A DNA stretch of 64,000 nucleotides from CAXBCP01 sp047638395 (lineage in GTDB: Bacteria > Pseudomonadota > Alphaproteobacteria > MPNO01 > UBA830). The stretch spans positions 62,001 to 126,000 of the forward strand of contig JBLIMV010000018.1 in assembly GCA_047638395.1 (NCBI GenBank). The letters run 5' to 3'. Below, piece by piece: positions 25,603-34,432 of the stretch; the stretch's first letter is position 1, and each line of letters opens with the position of its first letter. The notes beneath the pieces were generated by a model. It was not told where the DNA came from and did no database searches. It saw only the letters and a list, made by a program, of their open reading frames with translations. Both the position numbers and the translations under genes were made by a program.

Positions 25603-26826
25603 TCAGATCACCTCTTTGTCACGGAGTGCGGCAAGGTCGTCATTCGAGAGGTTCAGCTTTTCGCGCAACACCTCCTCGGTATGCTGGCCAAGCAAAGGCG
25701 GTGCATGGCGGTAGGTAACGGGCGTGTCGCTGAACTTCATCGGGCTCGCGATCAGATCGGCACCCTTATCCCCCGTCAGCGGATGAGGCACATTGACCAC
25801 CATCTCGCGCGCTTTCACGTGGGGATCGTCGAACACCTGCTGGAGATTATTGATCGGACCGCAACCGATCTTGTTCTCTTCGAGCCCCGACAACCATTCG
25901 GCGGACGATCGTTTGGCAAACACCTCGACCAGTAGCGGCACCAGCGCATCCCGGTTGCCAACGCGCGCCGCATTCGTCGCGAAGTCGGGGTTTTCGGCAA
26001 GGTGCGAGCAATCCGCCATCTCGCAGAACCGAACGAACTGCGTGTCGTTGCCGATTGCAACGATGATGTATCCGTCCGACGTCTGAAACGGCTGGTACGG
26101 AACGATGTTGGGGTGCGCATTGCCAAGCCGGCCGAGCATGTCGCCATGAATATAATTCATGCCGGCATTCGCAAGCATCGCGACCGTCGTATCCATCATG
26201 CCGATATCAATGTACTGGCCCTGCCCTGTCACGGCGGCATGACGAAGCGCCGCGTTGACCGAAACGCTGGCATACATGCCGGCCATAATATCCGCGATCG
26301 GCACGCCGACTTTCTGGGGCTCGCCCGCGGGTTCACCCGTGATCGACATCAGCCCTCCCATCCCCTGGACCAGAAAATCGTACCCCGGGCGCGGTGCATA
26401 GGGGCCGGTCTGGCCGAAGCCGGTAACCGAGCAATATACAAGCTTCGGGTTACCCTCTTTCAGATCGTCATAGGCAAGCTTGTAGCGCGCTAGATTGCCT
26501 GTTTTGAAATTCTCCACCAGCGCGTCCGCATCCATCGCCATCCGGCGGACAAGCTCCGCGCCTTCGGGCTTCGAGATATCGAGACCGACCGACCGTTTGT
26601 TGCGATTGGCGCCCATGTAATAGGAGCTTTCGATCGTGTCGTTGCCGGCATCGTCTTTGACGAAGGGCGGCGCGAACTTCCGCGTATCGTCGCCTGCGCC
26701 CGGCCGTTCGATCTTGATGACGTCGGCACCGAGGTCTCCCAGCATCTGCGTACAGGTGGGGCCCGCGAGCACGCGGGTCAGATCGACGACGGTAACGCCC
26801 GACAGCGGGCCGGTGGCTTCTGACAT
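25603..26826 (-). CDS. CaiB/BaiF family (class III) CoA transferase
   Basis: Transfers CoA between an acyl-CoA donor and a carboxylic acid acceptor. The 407-residue protein starts GPLSGVTVVDLTRVLAGP, then GADVIKIERPGAGDDTRKF, RNKRSVGLDISKPEG, DALVENFKTG (the catalytic Asp normally falls in this stretch) and YDFLVQGMGGLMSITGEP. GGGAG-like purine runs lie before the ATG. The gene is divergent from the first TSUP permease across 123 bases, so it may share control with that cluster. The acid substrate is unknown. Confidence 0.93.
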   Translation of the reverse strand: MSEATGPLSGVTVVDLTRVLAGPTCTQMLGDLGADVIKIERPGAGDDTRKFAPPFVKDDAGNDTIESSYYMGANRNKRSVGLDISKPEGAELVRRMAMDADALVENFKTGNLARYKLAYDDLKEGNPKLVYCSVTGFGQTGPYAPRPGYDFLVQGMGGLMSITGEPAGEPQKVGVPIADIMAGMYASVSVNAALRHAAVTGQGQYIDIGMMDTTVAMLANAGMNYIHGDMLGRLGNAHPNIVPYQPFQTSDGYIIVAIGNDTQFVRFCEMADCSHLAENPDFATNAARVGNRDALVPLLVEVFAKRSSAEWLSGLEENKIGCGPINNLQQVFDDPHVKAREMVVNVPHPLTGDKGADLIASPMKFSDTPVTYRHAPPLLGQHTEEVLREKLNLSNDDLAALRDKEVI

Positions 26827-26949
26827 ACTGATATCTCCCTGTTGCGGTGTGGTTTAAGCCATCCTGACGTCTGGGAAAAGGGCCGGAGGCCACTCATCCG
26901 GCGCGATTCCCTTTCCCCAGTTGCGATGAGTGTATAAAGGGACATTCAC

Positions 26950-27720
26950 ATGTCCGTCATCCATGACATTCTGGCAAGCGCGCCGGGGGTAACCGAATGG
27001 TCCTTCGTTGCCCTGTGCCTTCTGAGCTTCTTCACCTCTGCAGTCTCGGCCGCGTTCGGCCTTGGCGGGGGCGCGGCGCTTGTTGCCGTTATGGCATCGA
27101 CAATGCCACCGCTTGCGATCATTCCGGTTCATGCGGTCGTTCAGGTCGGATCGAATTTTTTCCGGGCGACAATGATGTGGCGCAACATCCTTTTCCGCTG
27201 GATGCCGACATTCGTGATCGGCACGGTCATCGGGGCGGCGGTCGGCGGGCAGATCGTCTTCGCGCTGCCAAAATATCTGCTACAGGCCATCATCGGAATA
27301 TTCGTGCTCTACGCGGTCTGGGGACCAAAGATGAAGGCGATGGAACCGACAAACCTCCGCTTCGCCGTCGTCGGTGCAATCGCTTCCTTCGCGACAATGT
27401 TCGCAGGCGCCACCGGCCCGCTGATCGCACCGTTTATCAAAGCGTCCACGTCTGACCGGATGATGACGGTCGCAACCCATGCCGCTTTTATGTCATGGCA
27501 GCACGGCGTGAAGATTCTCGCCTTCGGCTTTCTTGGATTTACGTTTGCGCCCTATCTGCCGCTGATGGGACTAATGATCCTGCTCGGGATTGTCGGGACA
27601 TGGTCCGGCAAATTTATTTTAAACTGGATGGCCGAGAGTGTTTTTCGGCGCGGCTTTAACCTTGTGCTGACCGTCCTTGCGCTGCGTCTCCTTTTCGAAG
27701 CCGGGACCGAGATTATCTGA
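26950..27720 (+). CDS. TSUP (TauE/SafE) family permease 1
   Basis: A 256-residue membrane protein of the sulfite-exporter TauE/SafE family with about seven or eight hydrophobic segments. The first repeat shows FGLGGGAALVAVMASTMPP, and the second FAGATGPLIAPFIKASTS, the two matching half-motifs of the family. Family members move sulfite, sulfonates or related organic anions. Its stop codon overlaps the start of the next permease (TGATG). It is the first of three tandem paralogs. Confidence 0.92.
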   Translation: MSVIHDILASAPGVTEWSFVALCLLSFFTSAVSAAFGLGGGAALVAVMASTMPPLAIIPVHAVVQVGSNFFRATMMWRNILFRWMPTFVIGTVIGAAVGGQIVFALPKYLLQAIIGIFVLYAVWGPKMKAMEPTNLRFAVVGAIASFATMFAGATGPLIAPFIKASTSDRMMTVATHAAFMSWQHGVKILAFGFLGFTFAPYLPLMGLMILLGIVGTWSGKFILNWMAESVFRRGFNLVLTVLALRLLFEAGTEII

Positions 27721-28487
27721 TGATCGAATTTCTCTCCATCACGCCCGAAATTGACGGCTGGATGTTCATCCTGTTTACGGTCCTTGCCTGCTTTACCGCC
27801 GCCTTCGGCGTGGTCGCAGGGCTCGGCGGCGGCGTATTGCTGATCGGTTTTATGGCAACCGTCTTCCCACCGGTCGCTCTGGTACCGATACACGGTGTCG
27901 TGCAGGCCGGCTCGAATGTTACGCGCACCATCATCGCGCATCGGCTTGTCATGAAGCAGGCCATCATTCCCTTTGCGATCGGGGCCGTGCTCGGCTCGGC
28001 GATAGGGGGGCGGATCGTCGTCTCTATTCCGCTGTCGGTGCTGCAGACGATCCTCGGGATATTCATGCTCTATGTCTGCTTCTCGCCAAAAATTACGGCA
28101 GGCATGCCGACCCAGAAGCGCTTCTTCGCACTCGGCATGGTCGGTGCGTTCATTTCGATGTTCATTGGTGCGACCGGCACGATCCTCGCCCCCTGGGTGC
28201 GGGGTGTCAGCGAGGACCGCCGGATTTTCGTTGCGACCCATTCATGCATCATGATGTTTATCCATGGGCTAAAGGTGATTGTGTTCGCCATTCTCGGCTT
28301 CGAGTTTTTCGATTACCTGCCGCTTATGGCCGCCATGGTAACCGCCGGATTCCTCGGCAACTGGATCGGATTCAAACTTCTCGACGTGATGGAAGAAGCA
28401 TTGTTCCGCCGGGTGTTCCAGGTCGTTCTCATCCTTCTTTCCATCCGCCTGTTATGGAGCGCTGCCGAAAACGCCGGTTATATCTGA
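27720..28487 (+). CDS. TSUP (TauE/SafE) family permease 2
   Basis: A 255-residue paralog of its neighbours. The first half-motif is VVAGLGGGVLLIGFMATVFPP and the second IGATGTILAPWVRGVSEDRR. The hydrophobic pattern and spacing match permease 1. It starts within the stop codon of permease 1, and its own stop overlaps the start of permease 3 in the same TGATG manner, so all three should be made in similar amounts. Hetero-oligomer formation is possible. Confidence 0.92.
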   Translation: MIEFLSITPEIDGWMFILFTVLACFTAAFGVVAGLGGGVLLIGFMATVFPPVALVPIHGVVQAGSNVTRTIIAHRLVMKQAIIPFAIGAVLGSAIGGRIVVSIPLSVLQTILGIFMLYVCFSPKITAGMPTQKRFFALGMVGAFISMFIGATGTILAPWVRGVSEDRRIFVATHSCIMMFIHGLKVIVFAILGFEFFDYLPLMAAMVTAGFLGNWIGFKLLDVMEEALFRRVFQVVLILLSIRLLWSAAENAGYI

Positions 28488-29263
28488 TGGAAAACTTTCT
28501 CGGCGTTCCCGATACCGGGCTCTGGCTCACCGTCGGTCTGGTCATCGCCGCGACCGTAACGACCTTCCTCGGCACGGTGACGGGCACCGCCGGCGGTTTG
28601 ATGCTGCTCGCGATCATGACTTTCTTCTTTCCGCTCGCCGTCCTGGTACCGATGCACACAATGATCCAGCTCGGCGCCGGCTCGAGCCGGATGTTCATGA
28701 TGTGGCGTTACGTCAAAAAGCGCCTCATCGTGCCATTTGCCATCGGGTCCTGCATCGGTGCTTTTGCCGGCGCGCAAATATTTGCCACCCTGCCGTCTGC
28801 AACACTGCAGGGGATCCTCGGCGTTTTTATCCTGATCGTGATGTGGACCCCGCGCCTCGGCGCCGGCGGCCCCGAACGGTTACGCTTCGGAATCCTCGGC
28901 GCCGCCGCCACATTCCTTGGTATTTTCGTCAGCGCGACGGGCACGTTTCTGTCCCCCTTTATCGCGCATGCCAGCCTTGACCGGCGCATCCATGTCTCGA
29001 CCATGGCGACCCTCATGGCGATCTCGCATGTCACCAAGCTGATCGCCTTTGGCTTTGTCGGCATGGCAATCGGCGCTTATCTGCCACTGATCGCCCTGAT
29101 GATCTGCGGTACCGTTCTGGGCAACTGGGCGGGCCAGTACGCACTCAACCGCATCCCGGAAAAACTGTTCCGGCAGGTTTTCCGCATTCTGCTGTCCCTC
29201 CTGGCTATTCGACTGCTGGTCGGCGCCGCAACGGAACTGGGCTGGCTCGACGGGATCGTCTGA
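28487..29263 (+). CDS. TSUP (TauE/SafE) family permease 3
   Basis: A 258-residue third paralog. The first half-motif has lost the GLGGG pattern and reads GTVTGTAGGLMLLAIM; the second reads VSATGTFLSPFIAHASLDRR. I chose ATG at 28487 because it overlaps the previous stop (TGATG) and gives MENFLGVPDTGLWL; an upstream start would lie in permease 2. A 43-base gap separates it from the molybdopterin oxidoreductase. Confidence 0.9.
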   Translation: MENFLGVPDTGLWLTVGLVIAATVTTFLGTVTGTAGGLMLLAIMTFFFPLAVLVPMHTMIQLGAGSSRMFMMWRYVKKRLIVPFAIGSCIGAFAGAQIFATLPSATLQGILGVFILIVMWTPRLGAGGPERLRFGILGAAATFLGIFVSATGTFLSPFIAHASLDRRIHVSTMATLMAISHVTKLIAFGFVGMAIGAYLPLIALMICGTVLGNWAGQYALNRIPEKLFRQVFRILLSLLAIRLLVGAATELGWLDGIV

Positions 29264-29306
29264 ACGGAGACCTTGCCGAACCGGCAGGTTTCGCTAAACT
29301 TTTCCA

Positions 29307-31484
29307 ATGACCAATCCAGACAGACGGCCTGACGGCACCTATCCCAGCACCTGCTGGGAATGCAGCACCCGCTGCGGATCGCTTGTGACGCTCGAAGACG
29401 GGCGCGTGACCAACGTGGGACCAAACAAGGACCACCCCGGATCAAAGGGTGCCTTTTGTGTGAAGGGCATCCGCGCCCTGCCCGAACTGACCTATAGCGA
29501 GAACCGCATCAAAAGCCCCATGCGCCGCGTCGGCGAACGCGGATCGGGAAACTGGGACGAGATTTCCTGGGACGAAGCACTGGACGAAATCGCCGAACGT
29601 CTACTGGAAGTGCGCGCGAAACACGGCCCTGAATCTCTGGTCGGCGCGGTGTCGAGCGCGTTCTTCAGCCGGGGAGCGATGGTCGCACTGTTGATGCGGT
29701 CTCTCGGCTCACCGAACTGGATGATGAACCAGGATCTGTGCGGCGGTTGCCGCGCACTGTCTGACCGGATAATGGGCCTCGGCATTGTCGGCGGTGAAGA
29801 TGTCGACAACACCCGGTGTGCCCTGGTCGTCGGGCGCAATCCGTCTGCCGCCGACCCCGTACAATGGATGGCACTGAAACGCGCGCAGGCCGATGGTGCA
29901 AAGATTATCGTCATCGACCCCGCGCGAACCCCCGCGGCCGAAATCGCGGATATCTGGATGCGCCCACGGCCCGGCACGGATGTCGCCCTCGGTCTCGCGC
30001 TGATACATGTGATCATCGAAGAAAATCTCTATGACACCGACTTTGTCGATGCCTGGACACGCGGCTTCGATGACTTAAAAGTGCGGGCAGCGGAATTTCC
30101 GCCTGCACGCGCGGCAGAACTTACCGGCGTCCCCATCGATGATATTATCGCTGCGGCCAGACTGTATGCCGATGGCCCATCAAGTTTCGTTTCAGGTCAC
30201 GGCATCGATGCCTTTTCAAACGGCGTGCAGACCTTCCGTGCCTTTCACTGTCTTGTCGCGATCACCGGCAATGTCGACCGGCCTGGAGGCAATCTCCGGG
30301 TGAAGCGGCCACGCGGTTTCCGGAACTATATCGACATCCTGCACGACCCCGATTTTGCCCTGCCACGGGACGTCGCGGACCGAACCCTCGGTGCGGAGCA
30401 GTTCCCGCTCTGGGCCGGCCCAAAAGGCTGGCAGACATCTGCGCACAACCCGACAGTTCTTGACGCCATCCTGACCGGCAAACCTCATCCGGTGCGGGCC
30501 ATGTATGTTTCCGGCGTGAATATTGCCGTGACGTACCCGGACACACAGAAGGTCATGGCGGCACTGAAGTCGCTCGATTTTCTGTCCGTGGCATCGCACA
30601 TGATGACGCCGACATCGGAGCTCGCCGATATCGTTCTGCCCAAAACCACCGGGCTGGAGGAGGAAGAGGTTTCGCTCGAACCCTCGGCACAGATCGTCTG
30701 CTACACCAATCCGGTCATCGATCCGCAGAACAAGGCCCGGTCCGATTTCGACTTCACCACCGATCTCGCACGACGGCTTGAAACACGCGGGATCAACACA
30801 CGGAAGTTTTTCCCGTGGGAAACCAAACAGGCATTCAACGAATACCTGTTGGGAGACGAGGTCGACTGGGGCGTCCTCAAAGAAAATGGTTGGGCGCCGT
30901 TTGACTTCAAACTCGGCAATTTCGACGAGACTGGATTCAAAACACCGTCGGGCAAGATCGAACTCTGGTCAGAAACGCTCAACGACCTCGGCATCGACCC
31001 CTTACCCAACTATGTGCCGCCACGCCAGGAATCGGCCGACGAAGAAACGCGACAAGCCTATCCCCTGGTCCTCATCACGGGCGCGCGCGAAAAGACCTAT
31101 CACCATTCTCGCTACCGCGATCAGGCATGGGCCCGGAAGGTTTCCCCCTTCCCGCTTCTGCAGGTACATCCCGATACAGCTGCCGCGTCGGGCCTGTCGG
31201 AAGGCGACTGGGTCGCCGTGGAGACGCCGGGCGTAGACGGGCGCTGCAAACTGAAGGTCTCGGTGACCGAAGAAACCGGCCCGGGCACCCTGCGGACCGG
31301 CATGGGCTGGTGGCTGCCGGAAGCGCCCGGACCTGATCGCGGCGCGCTCGACGTCAACGTCAATGTCGCGCTGTCCTATGATGGCCCCTGGGATCCGGTA
31401 ACCGGATCGGCGGACACACGAGGTCTGCCCTGCCGCGTGACGCTTGTTCCGGAAGCAGAAATCCCGATGAGGGAAACCGCATGA
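29307..31484 (+). CDS. molybdopterin oxidoreductase (DMSO reductase family)
   Basis: A 725-residue Mo/W-bis-MGD enzyme. An N-terminal 4Fe-4S motif is Cys16-x2-Cys19-x3-Cys23-x27-Cys51. NQDLCGGCRALSDRIMG places Cys145 or Cys148 as candidate metal ligand. MGD-binding motifs include VVGRNPSAADP, VIDPARTPAAEIAD, FVSGHGIDAFSNG and the C-terminal YPLVLITGAREKTYHHSRYRD. No Tat signal is present, so it is probably cytoplasmic. A RidA gene overlaps its end by four bases. The natural substrate is unclear; the adjacent TSUP permeases hint at an organosulfur or other anionic substrate. No in-frame TGA suggests selenocysteine. Confidence 0.88.
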   Translation: MTNPDRRPDGTYPSTCWECSTRCGSLVTLEDGRVTNVGPNKDHPGSKGAFCVKGIRALPELTYSENRIKSPMRRVGERGSGNWDEISWDEALDEIAERLLEVRAKHGPESLVGAVSSAFFSRGAMVALLMRSLGSPNWMMNQDLCGGCRALSDRIMGLGIVGGEDVDNTRCALVVGRNPSAADPVQWMALKRAQADGAKIIVIDPARTPAAEIADIWMRPRPGTDVALGLALIHVIIEENLYDTDFVDAWTRGFDDLKVRAAEFPPARAAELTGVPIDDIIAAARLYADGPSSFVSGHGIDAFSNGVQTFRAFHCLVAITGNVDRPGGNLRVKRPRGFRNYIDILHDPDFALPRDVADRTLGAEQFPLWAGPKGWQTSAHNPTVLDAILTGKPHPVRAMYVSGVNIAVTYPDTQKVMAALKSLDFLSVASHMMTPTSELADIVLPKTTGLEEEEVSLEPSAQIVCYTNPVIDPQNKARSDFDFTTDLARRLETRGINTRKFFPWETKQAFNEYLLGDEVDWGVLKENGWAPFDFKLGNFDETGFKTPSGKIELWSETLNDLGIDPLPNYVPPRQESADEETRQAYPLVLITGAREKTYHHSRYRDQAWARKVSPFPLLQVHPDTAAASGLSEGDWVAVETPGVDGRCKLKVSVTEETGPGTLRTGMGWWLPEAPGPDRGALDVNVNVALSYDGPWDPVTGSADTRGLPCRVTLVPEAEIPMRETA

Positions 31485-31948
31485 GAATTCGCGAACGGCT
31501 CGAAAAACTGGGTCTCGAACTACCACCGCCGTTTGTTTATCCGAGCGCAAACCGCACCGGCTGCGTCGTCACCCAGCATTTGGTCTACACGTCCGGCCAC
31601 CCGCCACCCGAGAACTTTGGTGTCACGGTCACAGGAAAAGTCGGCGCGGATGTCAGCGAAAAAGACGCTTATGCGTCCGCCCGGGCGACGGCGCTCAGCA
31701 TCCTTGCATCGGTCGAAGCGGAACTGGGCTCGCTCGACCAGATCACGCAGGTCGTAAAGGTATACGGTATGGTGAACTCCGCGCCGGGGTTCGACCGGCA
31801 GTTCGCCGTCATAGATGGCGCATCGGATATGCTGTTCGAACTATTCGGCCCTAAAGCGGGCCAGCACGCCCGATCCGCCGTGGGCATGTTCGAACTTCCC
31901 CGGCAGTTCTGTATGGAAATCGAAGCAATTTTCGAACTGGGCGGCTGA
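31481..31948 (+). CDS. RidA/YjgF family protein
   Basis: A 155-residue protein of the longer RidA subgroup. Features seen are RTGCVVTQHLVYTSGHPPP, ARATALSILASVEAELGSLDQITQVVKVYGMVNSAPGF and HARSAVGMFELPRQFCMEIEAIFEL. RidA proteins hydrolyse reactive enamine/imine intermediates; one relative is 2-aminomuconate deaminase. It overlaps the oxidoreductase gene (ATGA). The 174 bases to the next gene hold a short inverted repeat (32069-32080) but no gene. Confidence 0.9.
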   Translation: MRIRERLEKLGLELPPPFVYPSANRTGCVVTQHLVYTSGHPPPENFGVTVTGKVGADVSEKDAYASARATALSILASVEAELGSLDQITQVVKVYGMVNSAPGFDRQFAVIDGASDMLFELFGPKAGQHARSAVGMFELPRQFCMEIEAIFELGG

Positions 31949-32122
31949 CGACACTCAGCCCCACATACGCCATTCCGGATCAAAACCGGCTAAAACAGGC
32001 GGGCTATCGATCCCCCCATCTCGTTTGCTTGACTCGCTTCCTGCGCTGCCCCAAAACGCTTATAAATCCTTGTACACAAGCGCATTCGACGGTCCGGCTC
32101 CGGATCCGTCAGGGAGAGAAAC

Positions 32123-33598
32123 ATGGCCGCAGACGGATCGGGTAACATTCGCGAACTCAAGAACTTCATCGGCGGCGAATTCGTTGCCAGCGGAAACACC
32201 TTTGAGAACACGACCCCGGTCGACGGGACCCTGCTGTCGCACGTGCATGAAGCCACCAAGGAGATGGTCGATAACGCCGTGATCGCGGCGCAAAAGGGCA
32301 GCAAAGTCTGGGCCAAAATGCCGGTCGAGGCGCGGTGCAAAATCCTGCACGACGTGGCCGACGGCATCGACGCCCGTTCCGAGGAATTCATCGAAGCCGA
32401 AACGCTCGATACCGGAAAGCCCCGTTCGCTGGCCAGCCACGTCGACATCCCCCGTGGCGCCGCGAATTTCCGGGTCTTTGCGGATCTGATCAAATCGGTC
32501 GGCACCGAAGCTTATCAGCAGGACACGCCAGACGGCGCGGGCGCGATCAACTACTCAATCCGCCACCCTCATGGCGTGGTTGGCGTCATCAGCCCGTGGA
32601 ACCTTCCGCTGTTGCTGTCGACATGGAAAATTGCGCCTGCGATGGCATCGGGCAACGCGATCATCCTGAAGCCGTCCGAAGAAACCCCGACCACCGCCAC
32701 ACTGCTTGCCGAAGTAATGAAAGAGGCAGGCGTACCGGATGGTGCCTTCAATGTGGTCCACGGTTTCGGAGAGAACTCGACCGGCGAATTCATGACAAGC
32801 CACCCCGGAATTAACGCAATCACCTTTACCGGTGAGACCACGACCGGCAGTGCGATCATGCGCGCAGCATCGGAGAGCATAAAAGCGCTGTCTTTCGAAC
32901 TTGGCGGCAAAAACCCGTCCATCGTGTTTGCCGACGCAGATTTCGACGCAGCAATCGAAGGCACGGTCCGGTCGGTGTTCGCGAATTGCGGACAGGTCTG
33001 CCTGTGCTCGGAGCGGGTTTATGTCGAACGTCCGATTTTTGACAAGTTTGTCGCGACGCTGAAAGAAAAGGCCGAAGAGATGAAACTCGGTCGCCCGGAA
33101 GACGCTGACACACAGATGGGTCCGCTGATCAGCCATGAACACCGCGACAAGGTGAAAGGCTATTACGACCTCGCCAAGGAACTTGGTGCCAACGTCGTCA
33201 CCGGCGGCGGCATTCCCGAATTCGGTGACGAGCGCGACGGCGGCGCCTTCGTGGAACCGACGATCTTCACCGGTCTGAGCGAGGATTCGCGCATTCAGAA
33301 AGAAGAGATTTTCGGGCCGGTCTGCCACATCACCCCGTTCGATACCGAAGAGGAAGCGGTGTCCATGGCGAACGATACCGATTACGGTCTTGCCTCGACG
33401 GTGTGGACAACAAACCTCGCCCGCGCGCATCGCGTGGCACAGGGCATGGAAGCCGGTATCAACTGGGTCAATTGCTGGTTCCTTCGCGATCTCCGCACAC
33501 CGTTCGGCGGCATGGGGCTTTCGGGTTTCGGCCGCGAAGGCGGACAGCACGCACTGAATTTTTATTCCGAGCAGAAAAACATCTGCATCAAGCTTTAA
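32123..33598 (+). CDS. 2-hydroxymuconic (or 2-aminomuconic) semialdehyde dehydrogenase
   Basis: An NAD-dependent aldehyde dehydrogenase of 491 residues. SPWNLPLLLSTWKIAPAMAS, ILKPSEETPTTATLLAEVM, FTGETTTGSAIM and LSFELGGKNPSIVF are as in XylG/DmpC/AmnC enzymes. The catalytic cysteine is in NCGQVCLCSERVYVER, and EEIFGPV and GGMGLSGFGREGG are present. It oxidises the semialdehyde made by meta ring cleavage to 4-oxalocrotonate or 2-aminomuconate. It starts the five-gene lower-pathway operon, with AGGGAGAG before the ATG. Confidence 0.92.
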   Translation: MAADGSGNIRELKNFIGGEFVASGNTFENTTPVDGTLLSHVHEATKEMVDNAVIAAQKGSKVWAKMPVEARCKILHDVADGIDARSEEFIEAETLDTGKPRSLASHVDIPRGAANFRVFADLIKSVGTEAYQQDTPDGAGAINYSIRHPHGVVGVISPWNLPLLLSTWKIAPAMASGNAIILKPSEETPTTATLLAEVMKEAGVPDGAFNVVHGFGENSTGEFMTSHPGINAITFTGETTTGSAIMRAASESIKALSFELGGKNPSIVFADADFDAAIEGTVRSVFANCGQVCLCSERVYVERPIFDKFVATLKEKAEEMKLGRPEDADTQMGPLISHEHRDKVKGYYDLAKELGANVVTGGGIPEFGDERDGGAFVEPTIFTGLSEDSRIQKEEIFGPVCHITPFDTEEEAVSMANDTDYGLASTVWTTNLARAHRVAQGMEAGINWVNCWFLRDLRTPFGGMGLSGFGREGGQHALNFYSEQKNICIKL

Positions 33599-33607
33599 GA
33601 GGCGCAC

Positions 33608-34414
33608 ATGGCAGCGAAAACGGCGACAAAAAAAGAACAGACAATCAAAGACGCGGCGCGGCGTATCCGCACCGCATGGAAAAACGGCAAGACCACAAAG
33701 CCGATCCGCGATGTCCTCCCGAAAGGCGACATCGACGCGGCTTATGCGATCCAGCAGACCAATACCGATATCTGGATCAATGAAGGCCGCCGCGTCATTG
33801 GCCGCAAGATCGGCCTGACCGCAAAGGCAGTACAGGCTCAACTTGGCGTCGATCAGCCGGATTACGGCATCATCTATGCCGATATGGCCGTGGTGGACGG
33901 CGACGAGATCGATTTCAAGTCGGTTGCCCAACCGAAGGCCGAGGCCGAAGTGGCGCTGGTCCTGGCCGAAGATCTCGATGGCGACCAGCTCACCCTGCTC
34001 GACCTCATCGCAGCAACCGCCTATGCCCTGCCCGCTATCGAAGTCGTCGGCAGCCGCATCGCCAACTGGGATATCAATATCCTCGACACCATCGCCGACA
34101 ACGCGTCGTCCGGCATGATCGTTCTCGGCACCCGCCCCGTCCTGCTCGACGATGTGGACCTGCGGATGTGCGGCATGGTCATGGAGAACAAGGGCGAACA
34201 GGTTTCCGTCGGCGCGGGCGTTGCCTGTCTCGGCAACCCGCTGAACGCCGCTGTCTGGCTCGCGCGCAAAATGGTCGATGTCGGCATGCCGCTCCTGGCC
34301 GGCGACGTGATCATGACCGGCGCTCTGGGCCCGATGGCCCCGATCGGTCCCGGCGAAGTGATCGAAGCACGTATTTCAGGGCTCGGCAGCGTCCGTGCCG
34401 TTTTCTCTGACTGA
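33608..34414 (+). CDS. 2-oxopent-4-enoate hydratase
   Basis: Adds water to 2-hydroxypenta-2,4-dienoate giving 4-hydroxy-2-oxovalerate. The 268-residue protein shows GRKIGLTAKAVQAQLGVDQP, the MhpD/DmpE hydratase signature, then AEAEVALVLAEDL (metal-ligand Glu residues), ALPAIEVVGSRI and ADNASSGMIVLG. It carries a short basic N-terminal extension. It is nine bases after the semialdehyde dehydrogenase and paralogous to the decarboxylase four genes on, with which DmpE/DmpH-type proteins form a complex. Confidence 0.9.
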   Translation: MAAKTATKKEQTIKDAARRIRTAWKNGKTTKPIRDVLPKGDIDAAYAIQQTNTDIWINEGRRVIGRKIGLTAKAVQAQLGVDQPDYGIIYADMAVVDGDEIDFKSVAQPKAEAEVALVLAEDLDGDQLTLLDLIAATAYALPAIEVVGSRIANWDINILDTIADNASSGMIVLGTRPVLLDDVDLRMCGMVMENKGEQVSVGAGVACLGNPLNAAVWLARKMVDVGMPLLAGDVIMTGALGPMAPIGPGEVIEARISGLGSVRAVFSD

Positions 34415-34432
34415 TTTGAATTGAGGTTCTAG

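Noticed and set aside
28244..28486. Upstream in-frame extension of the third TSUP permease
   Set aside because: It falls within permease 2 and is not hydrophobic; the ATG at 28487 gives the normal family length.
29307..31484. Selenocysteine-containing formate dehydrogenase
   Set aside because: No in-frame TGA or SECIS-like element was seen; the candidate metal ligands are ordinary cysteines and the length and motifs do not point to formate dehydrogenase specifically.
32555..33931. Long minus-strand open frame (458 codons) opposite the aldehyde dehydrogenase
   Set aside because: It is rich in Cys, Arg and His with no recognisable motif and lies opposite an unmistakable dehydrogenase; GC-rich codon bias creates such mirror frames.
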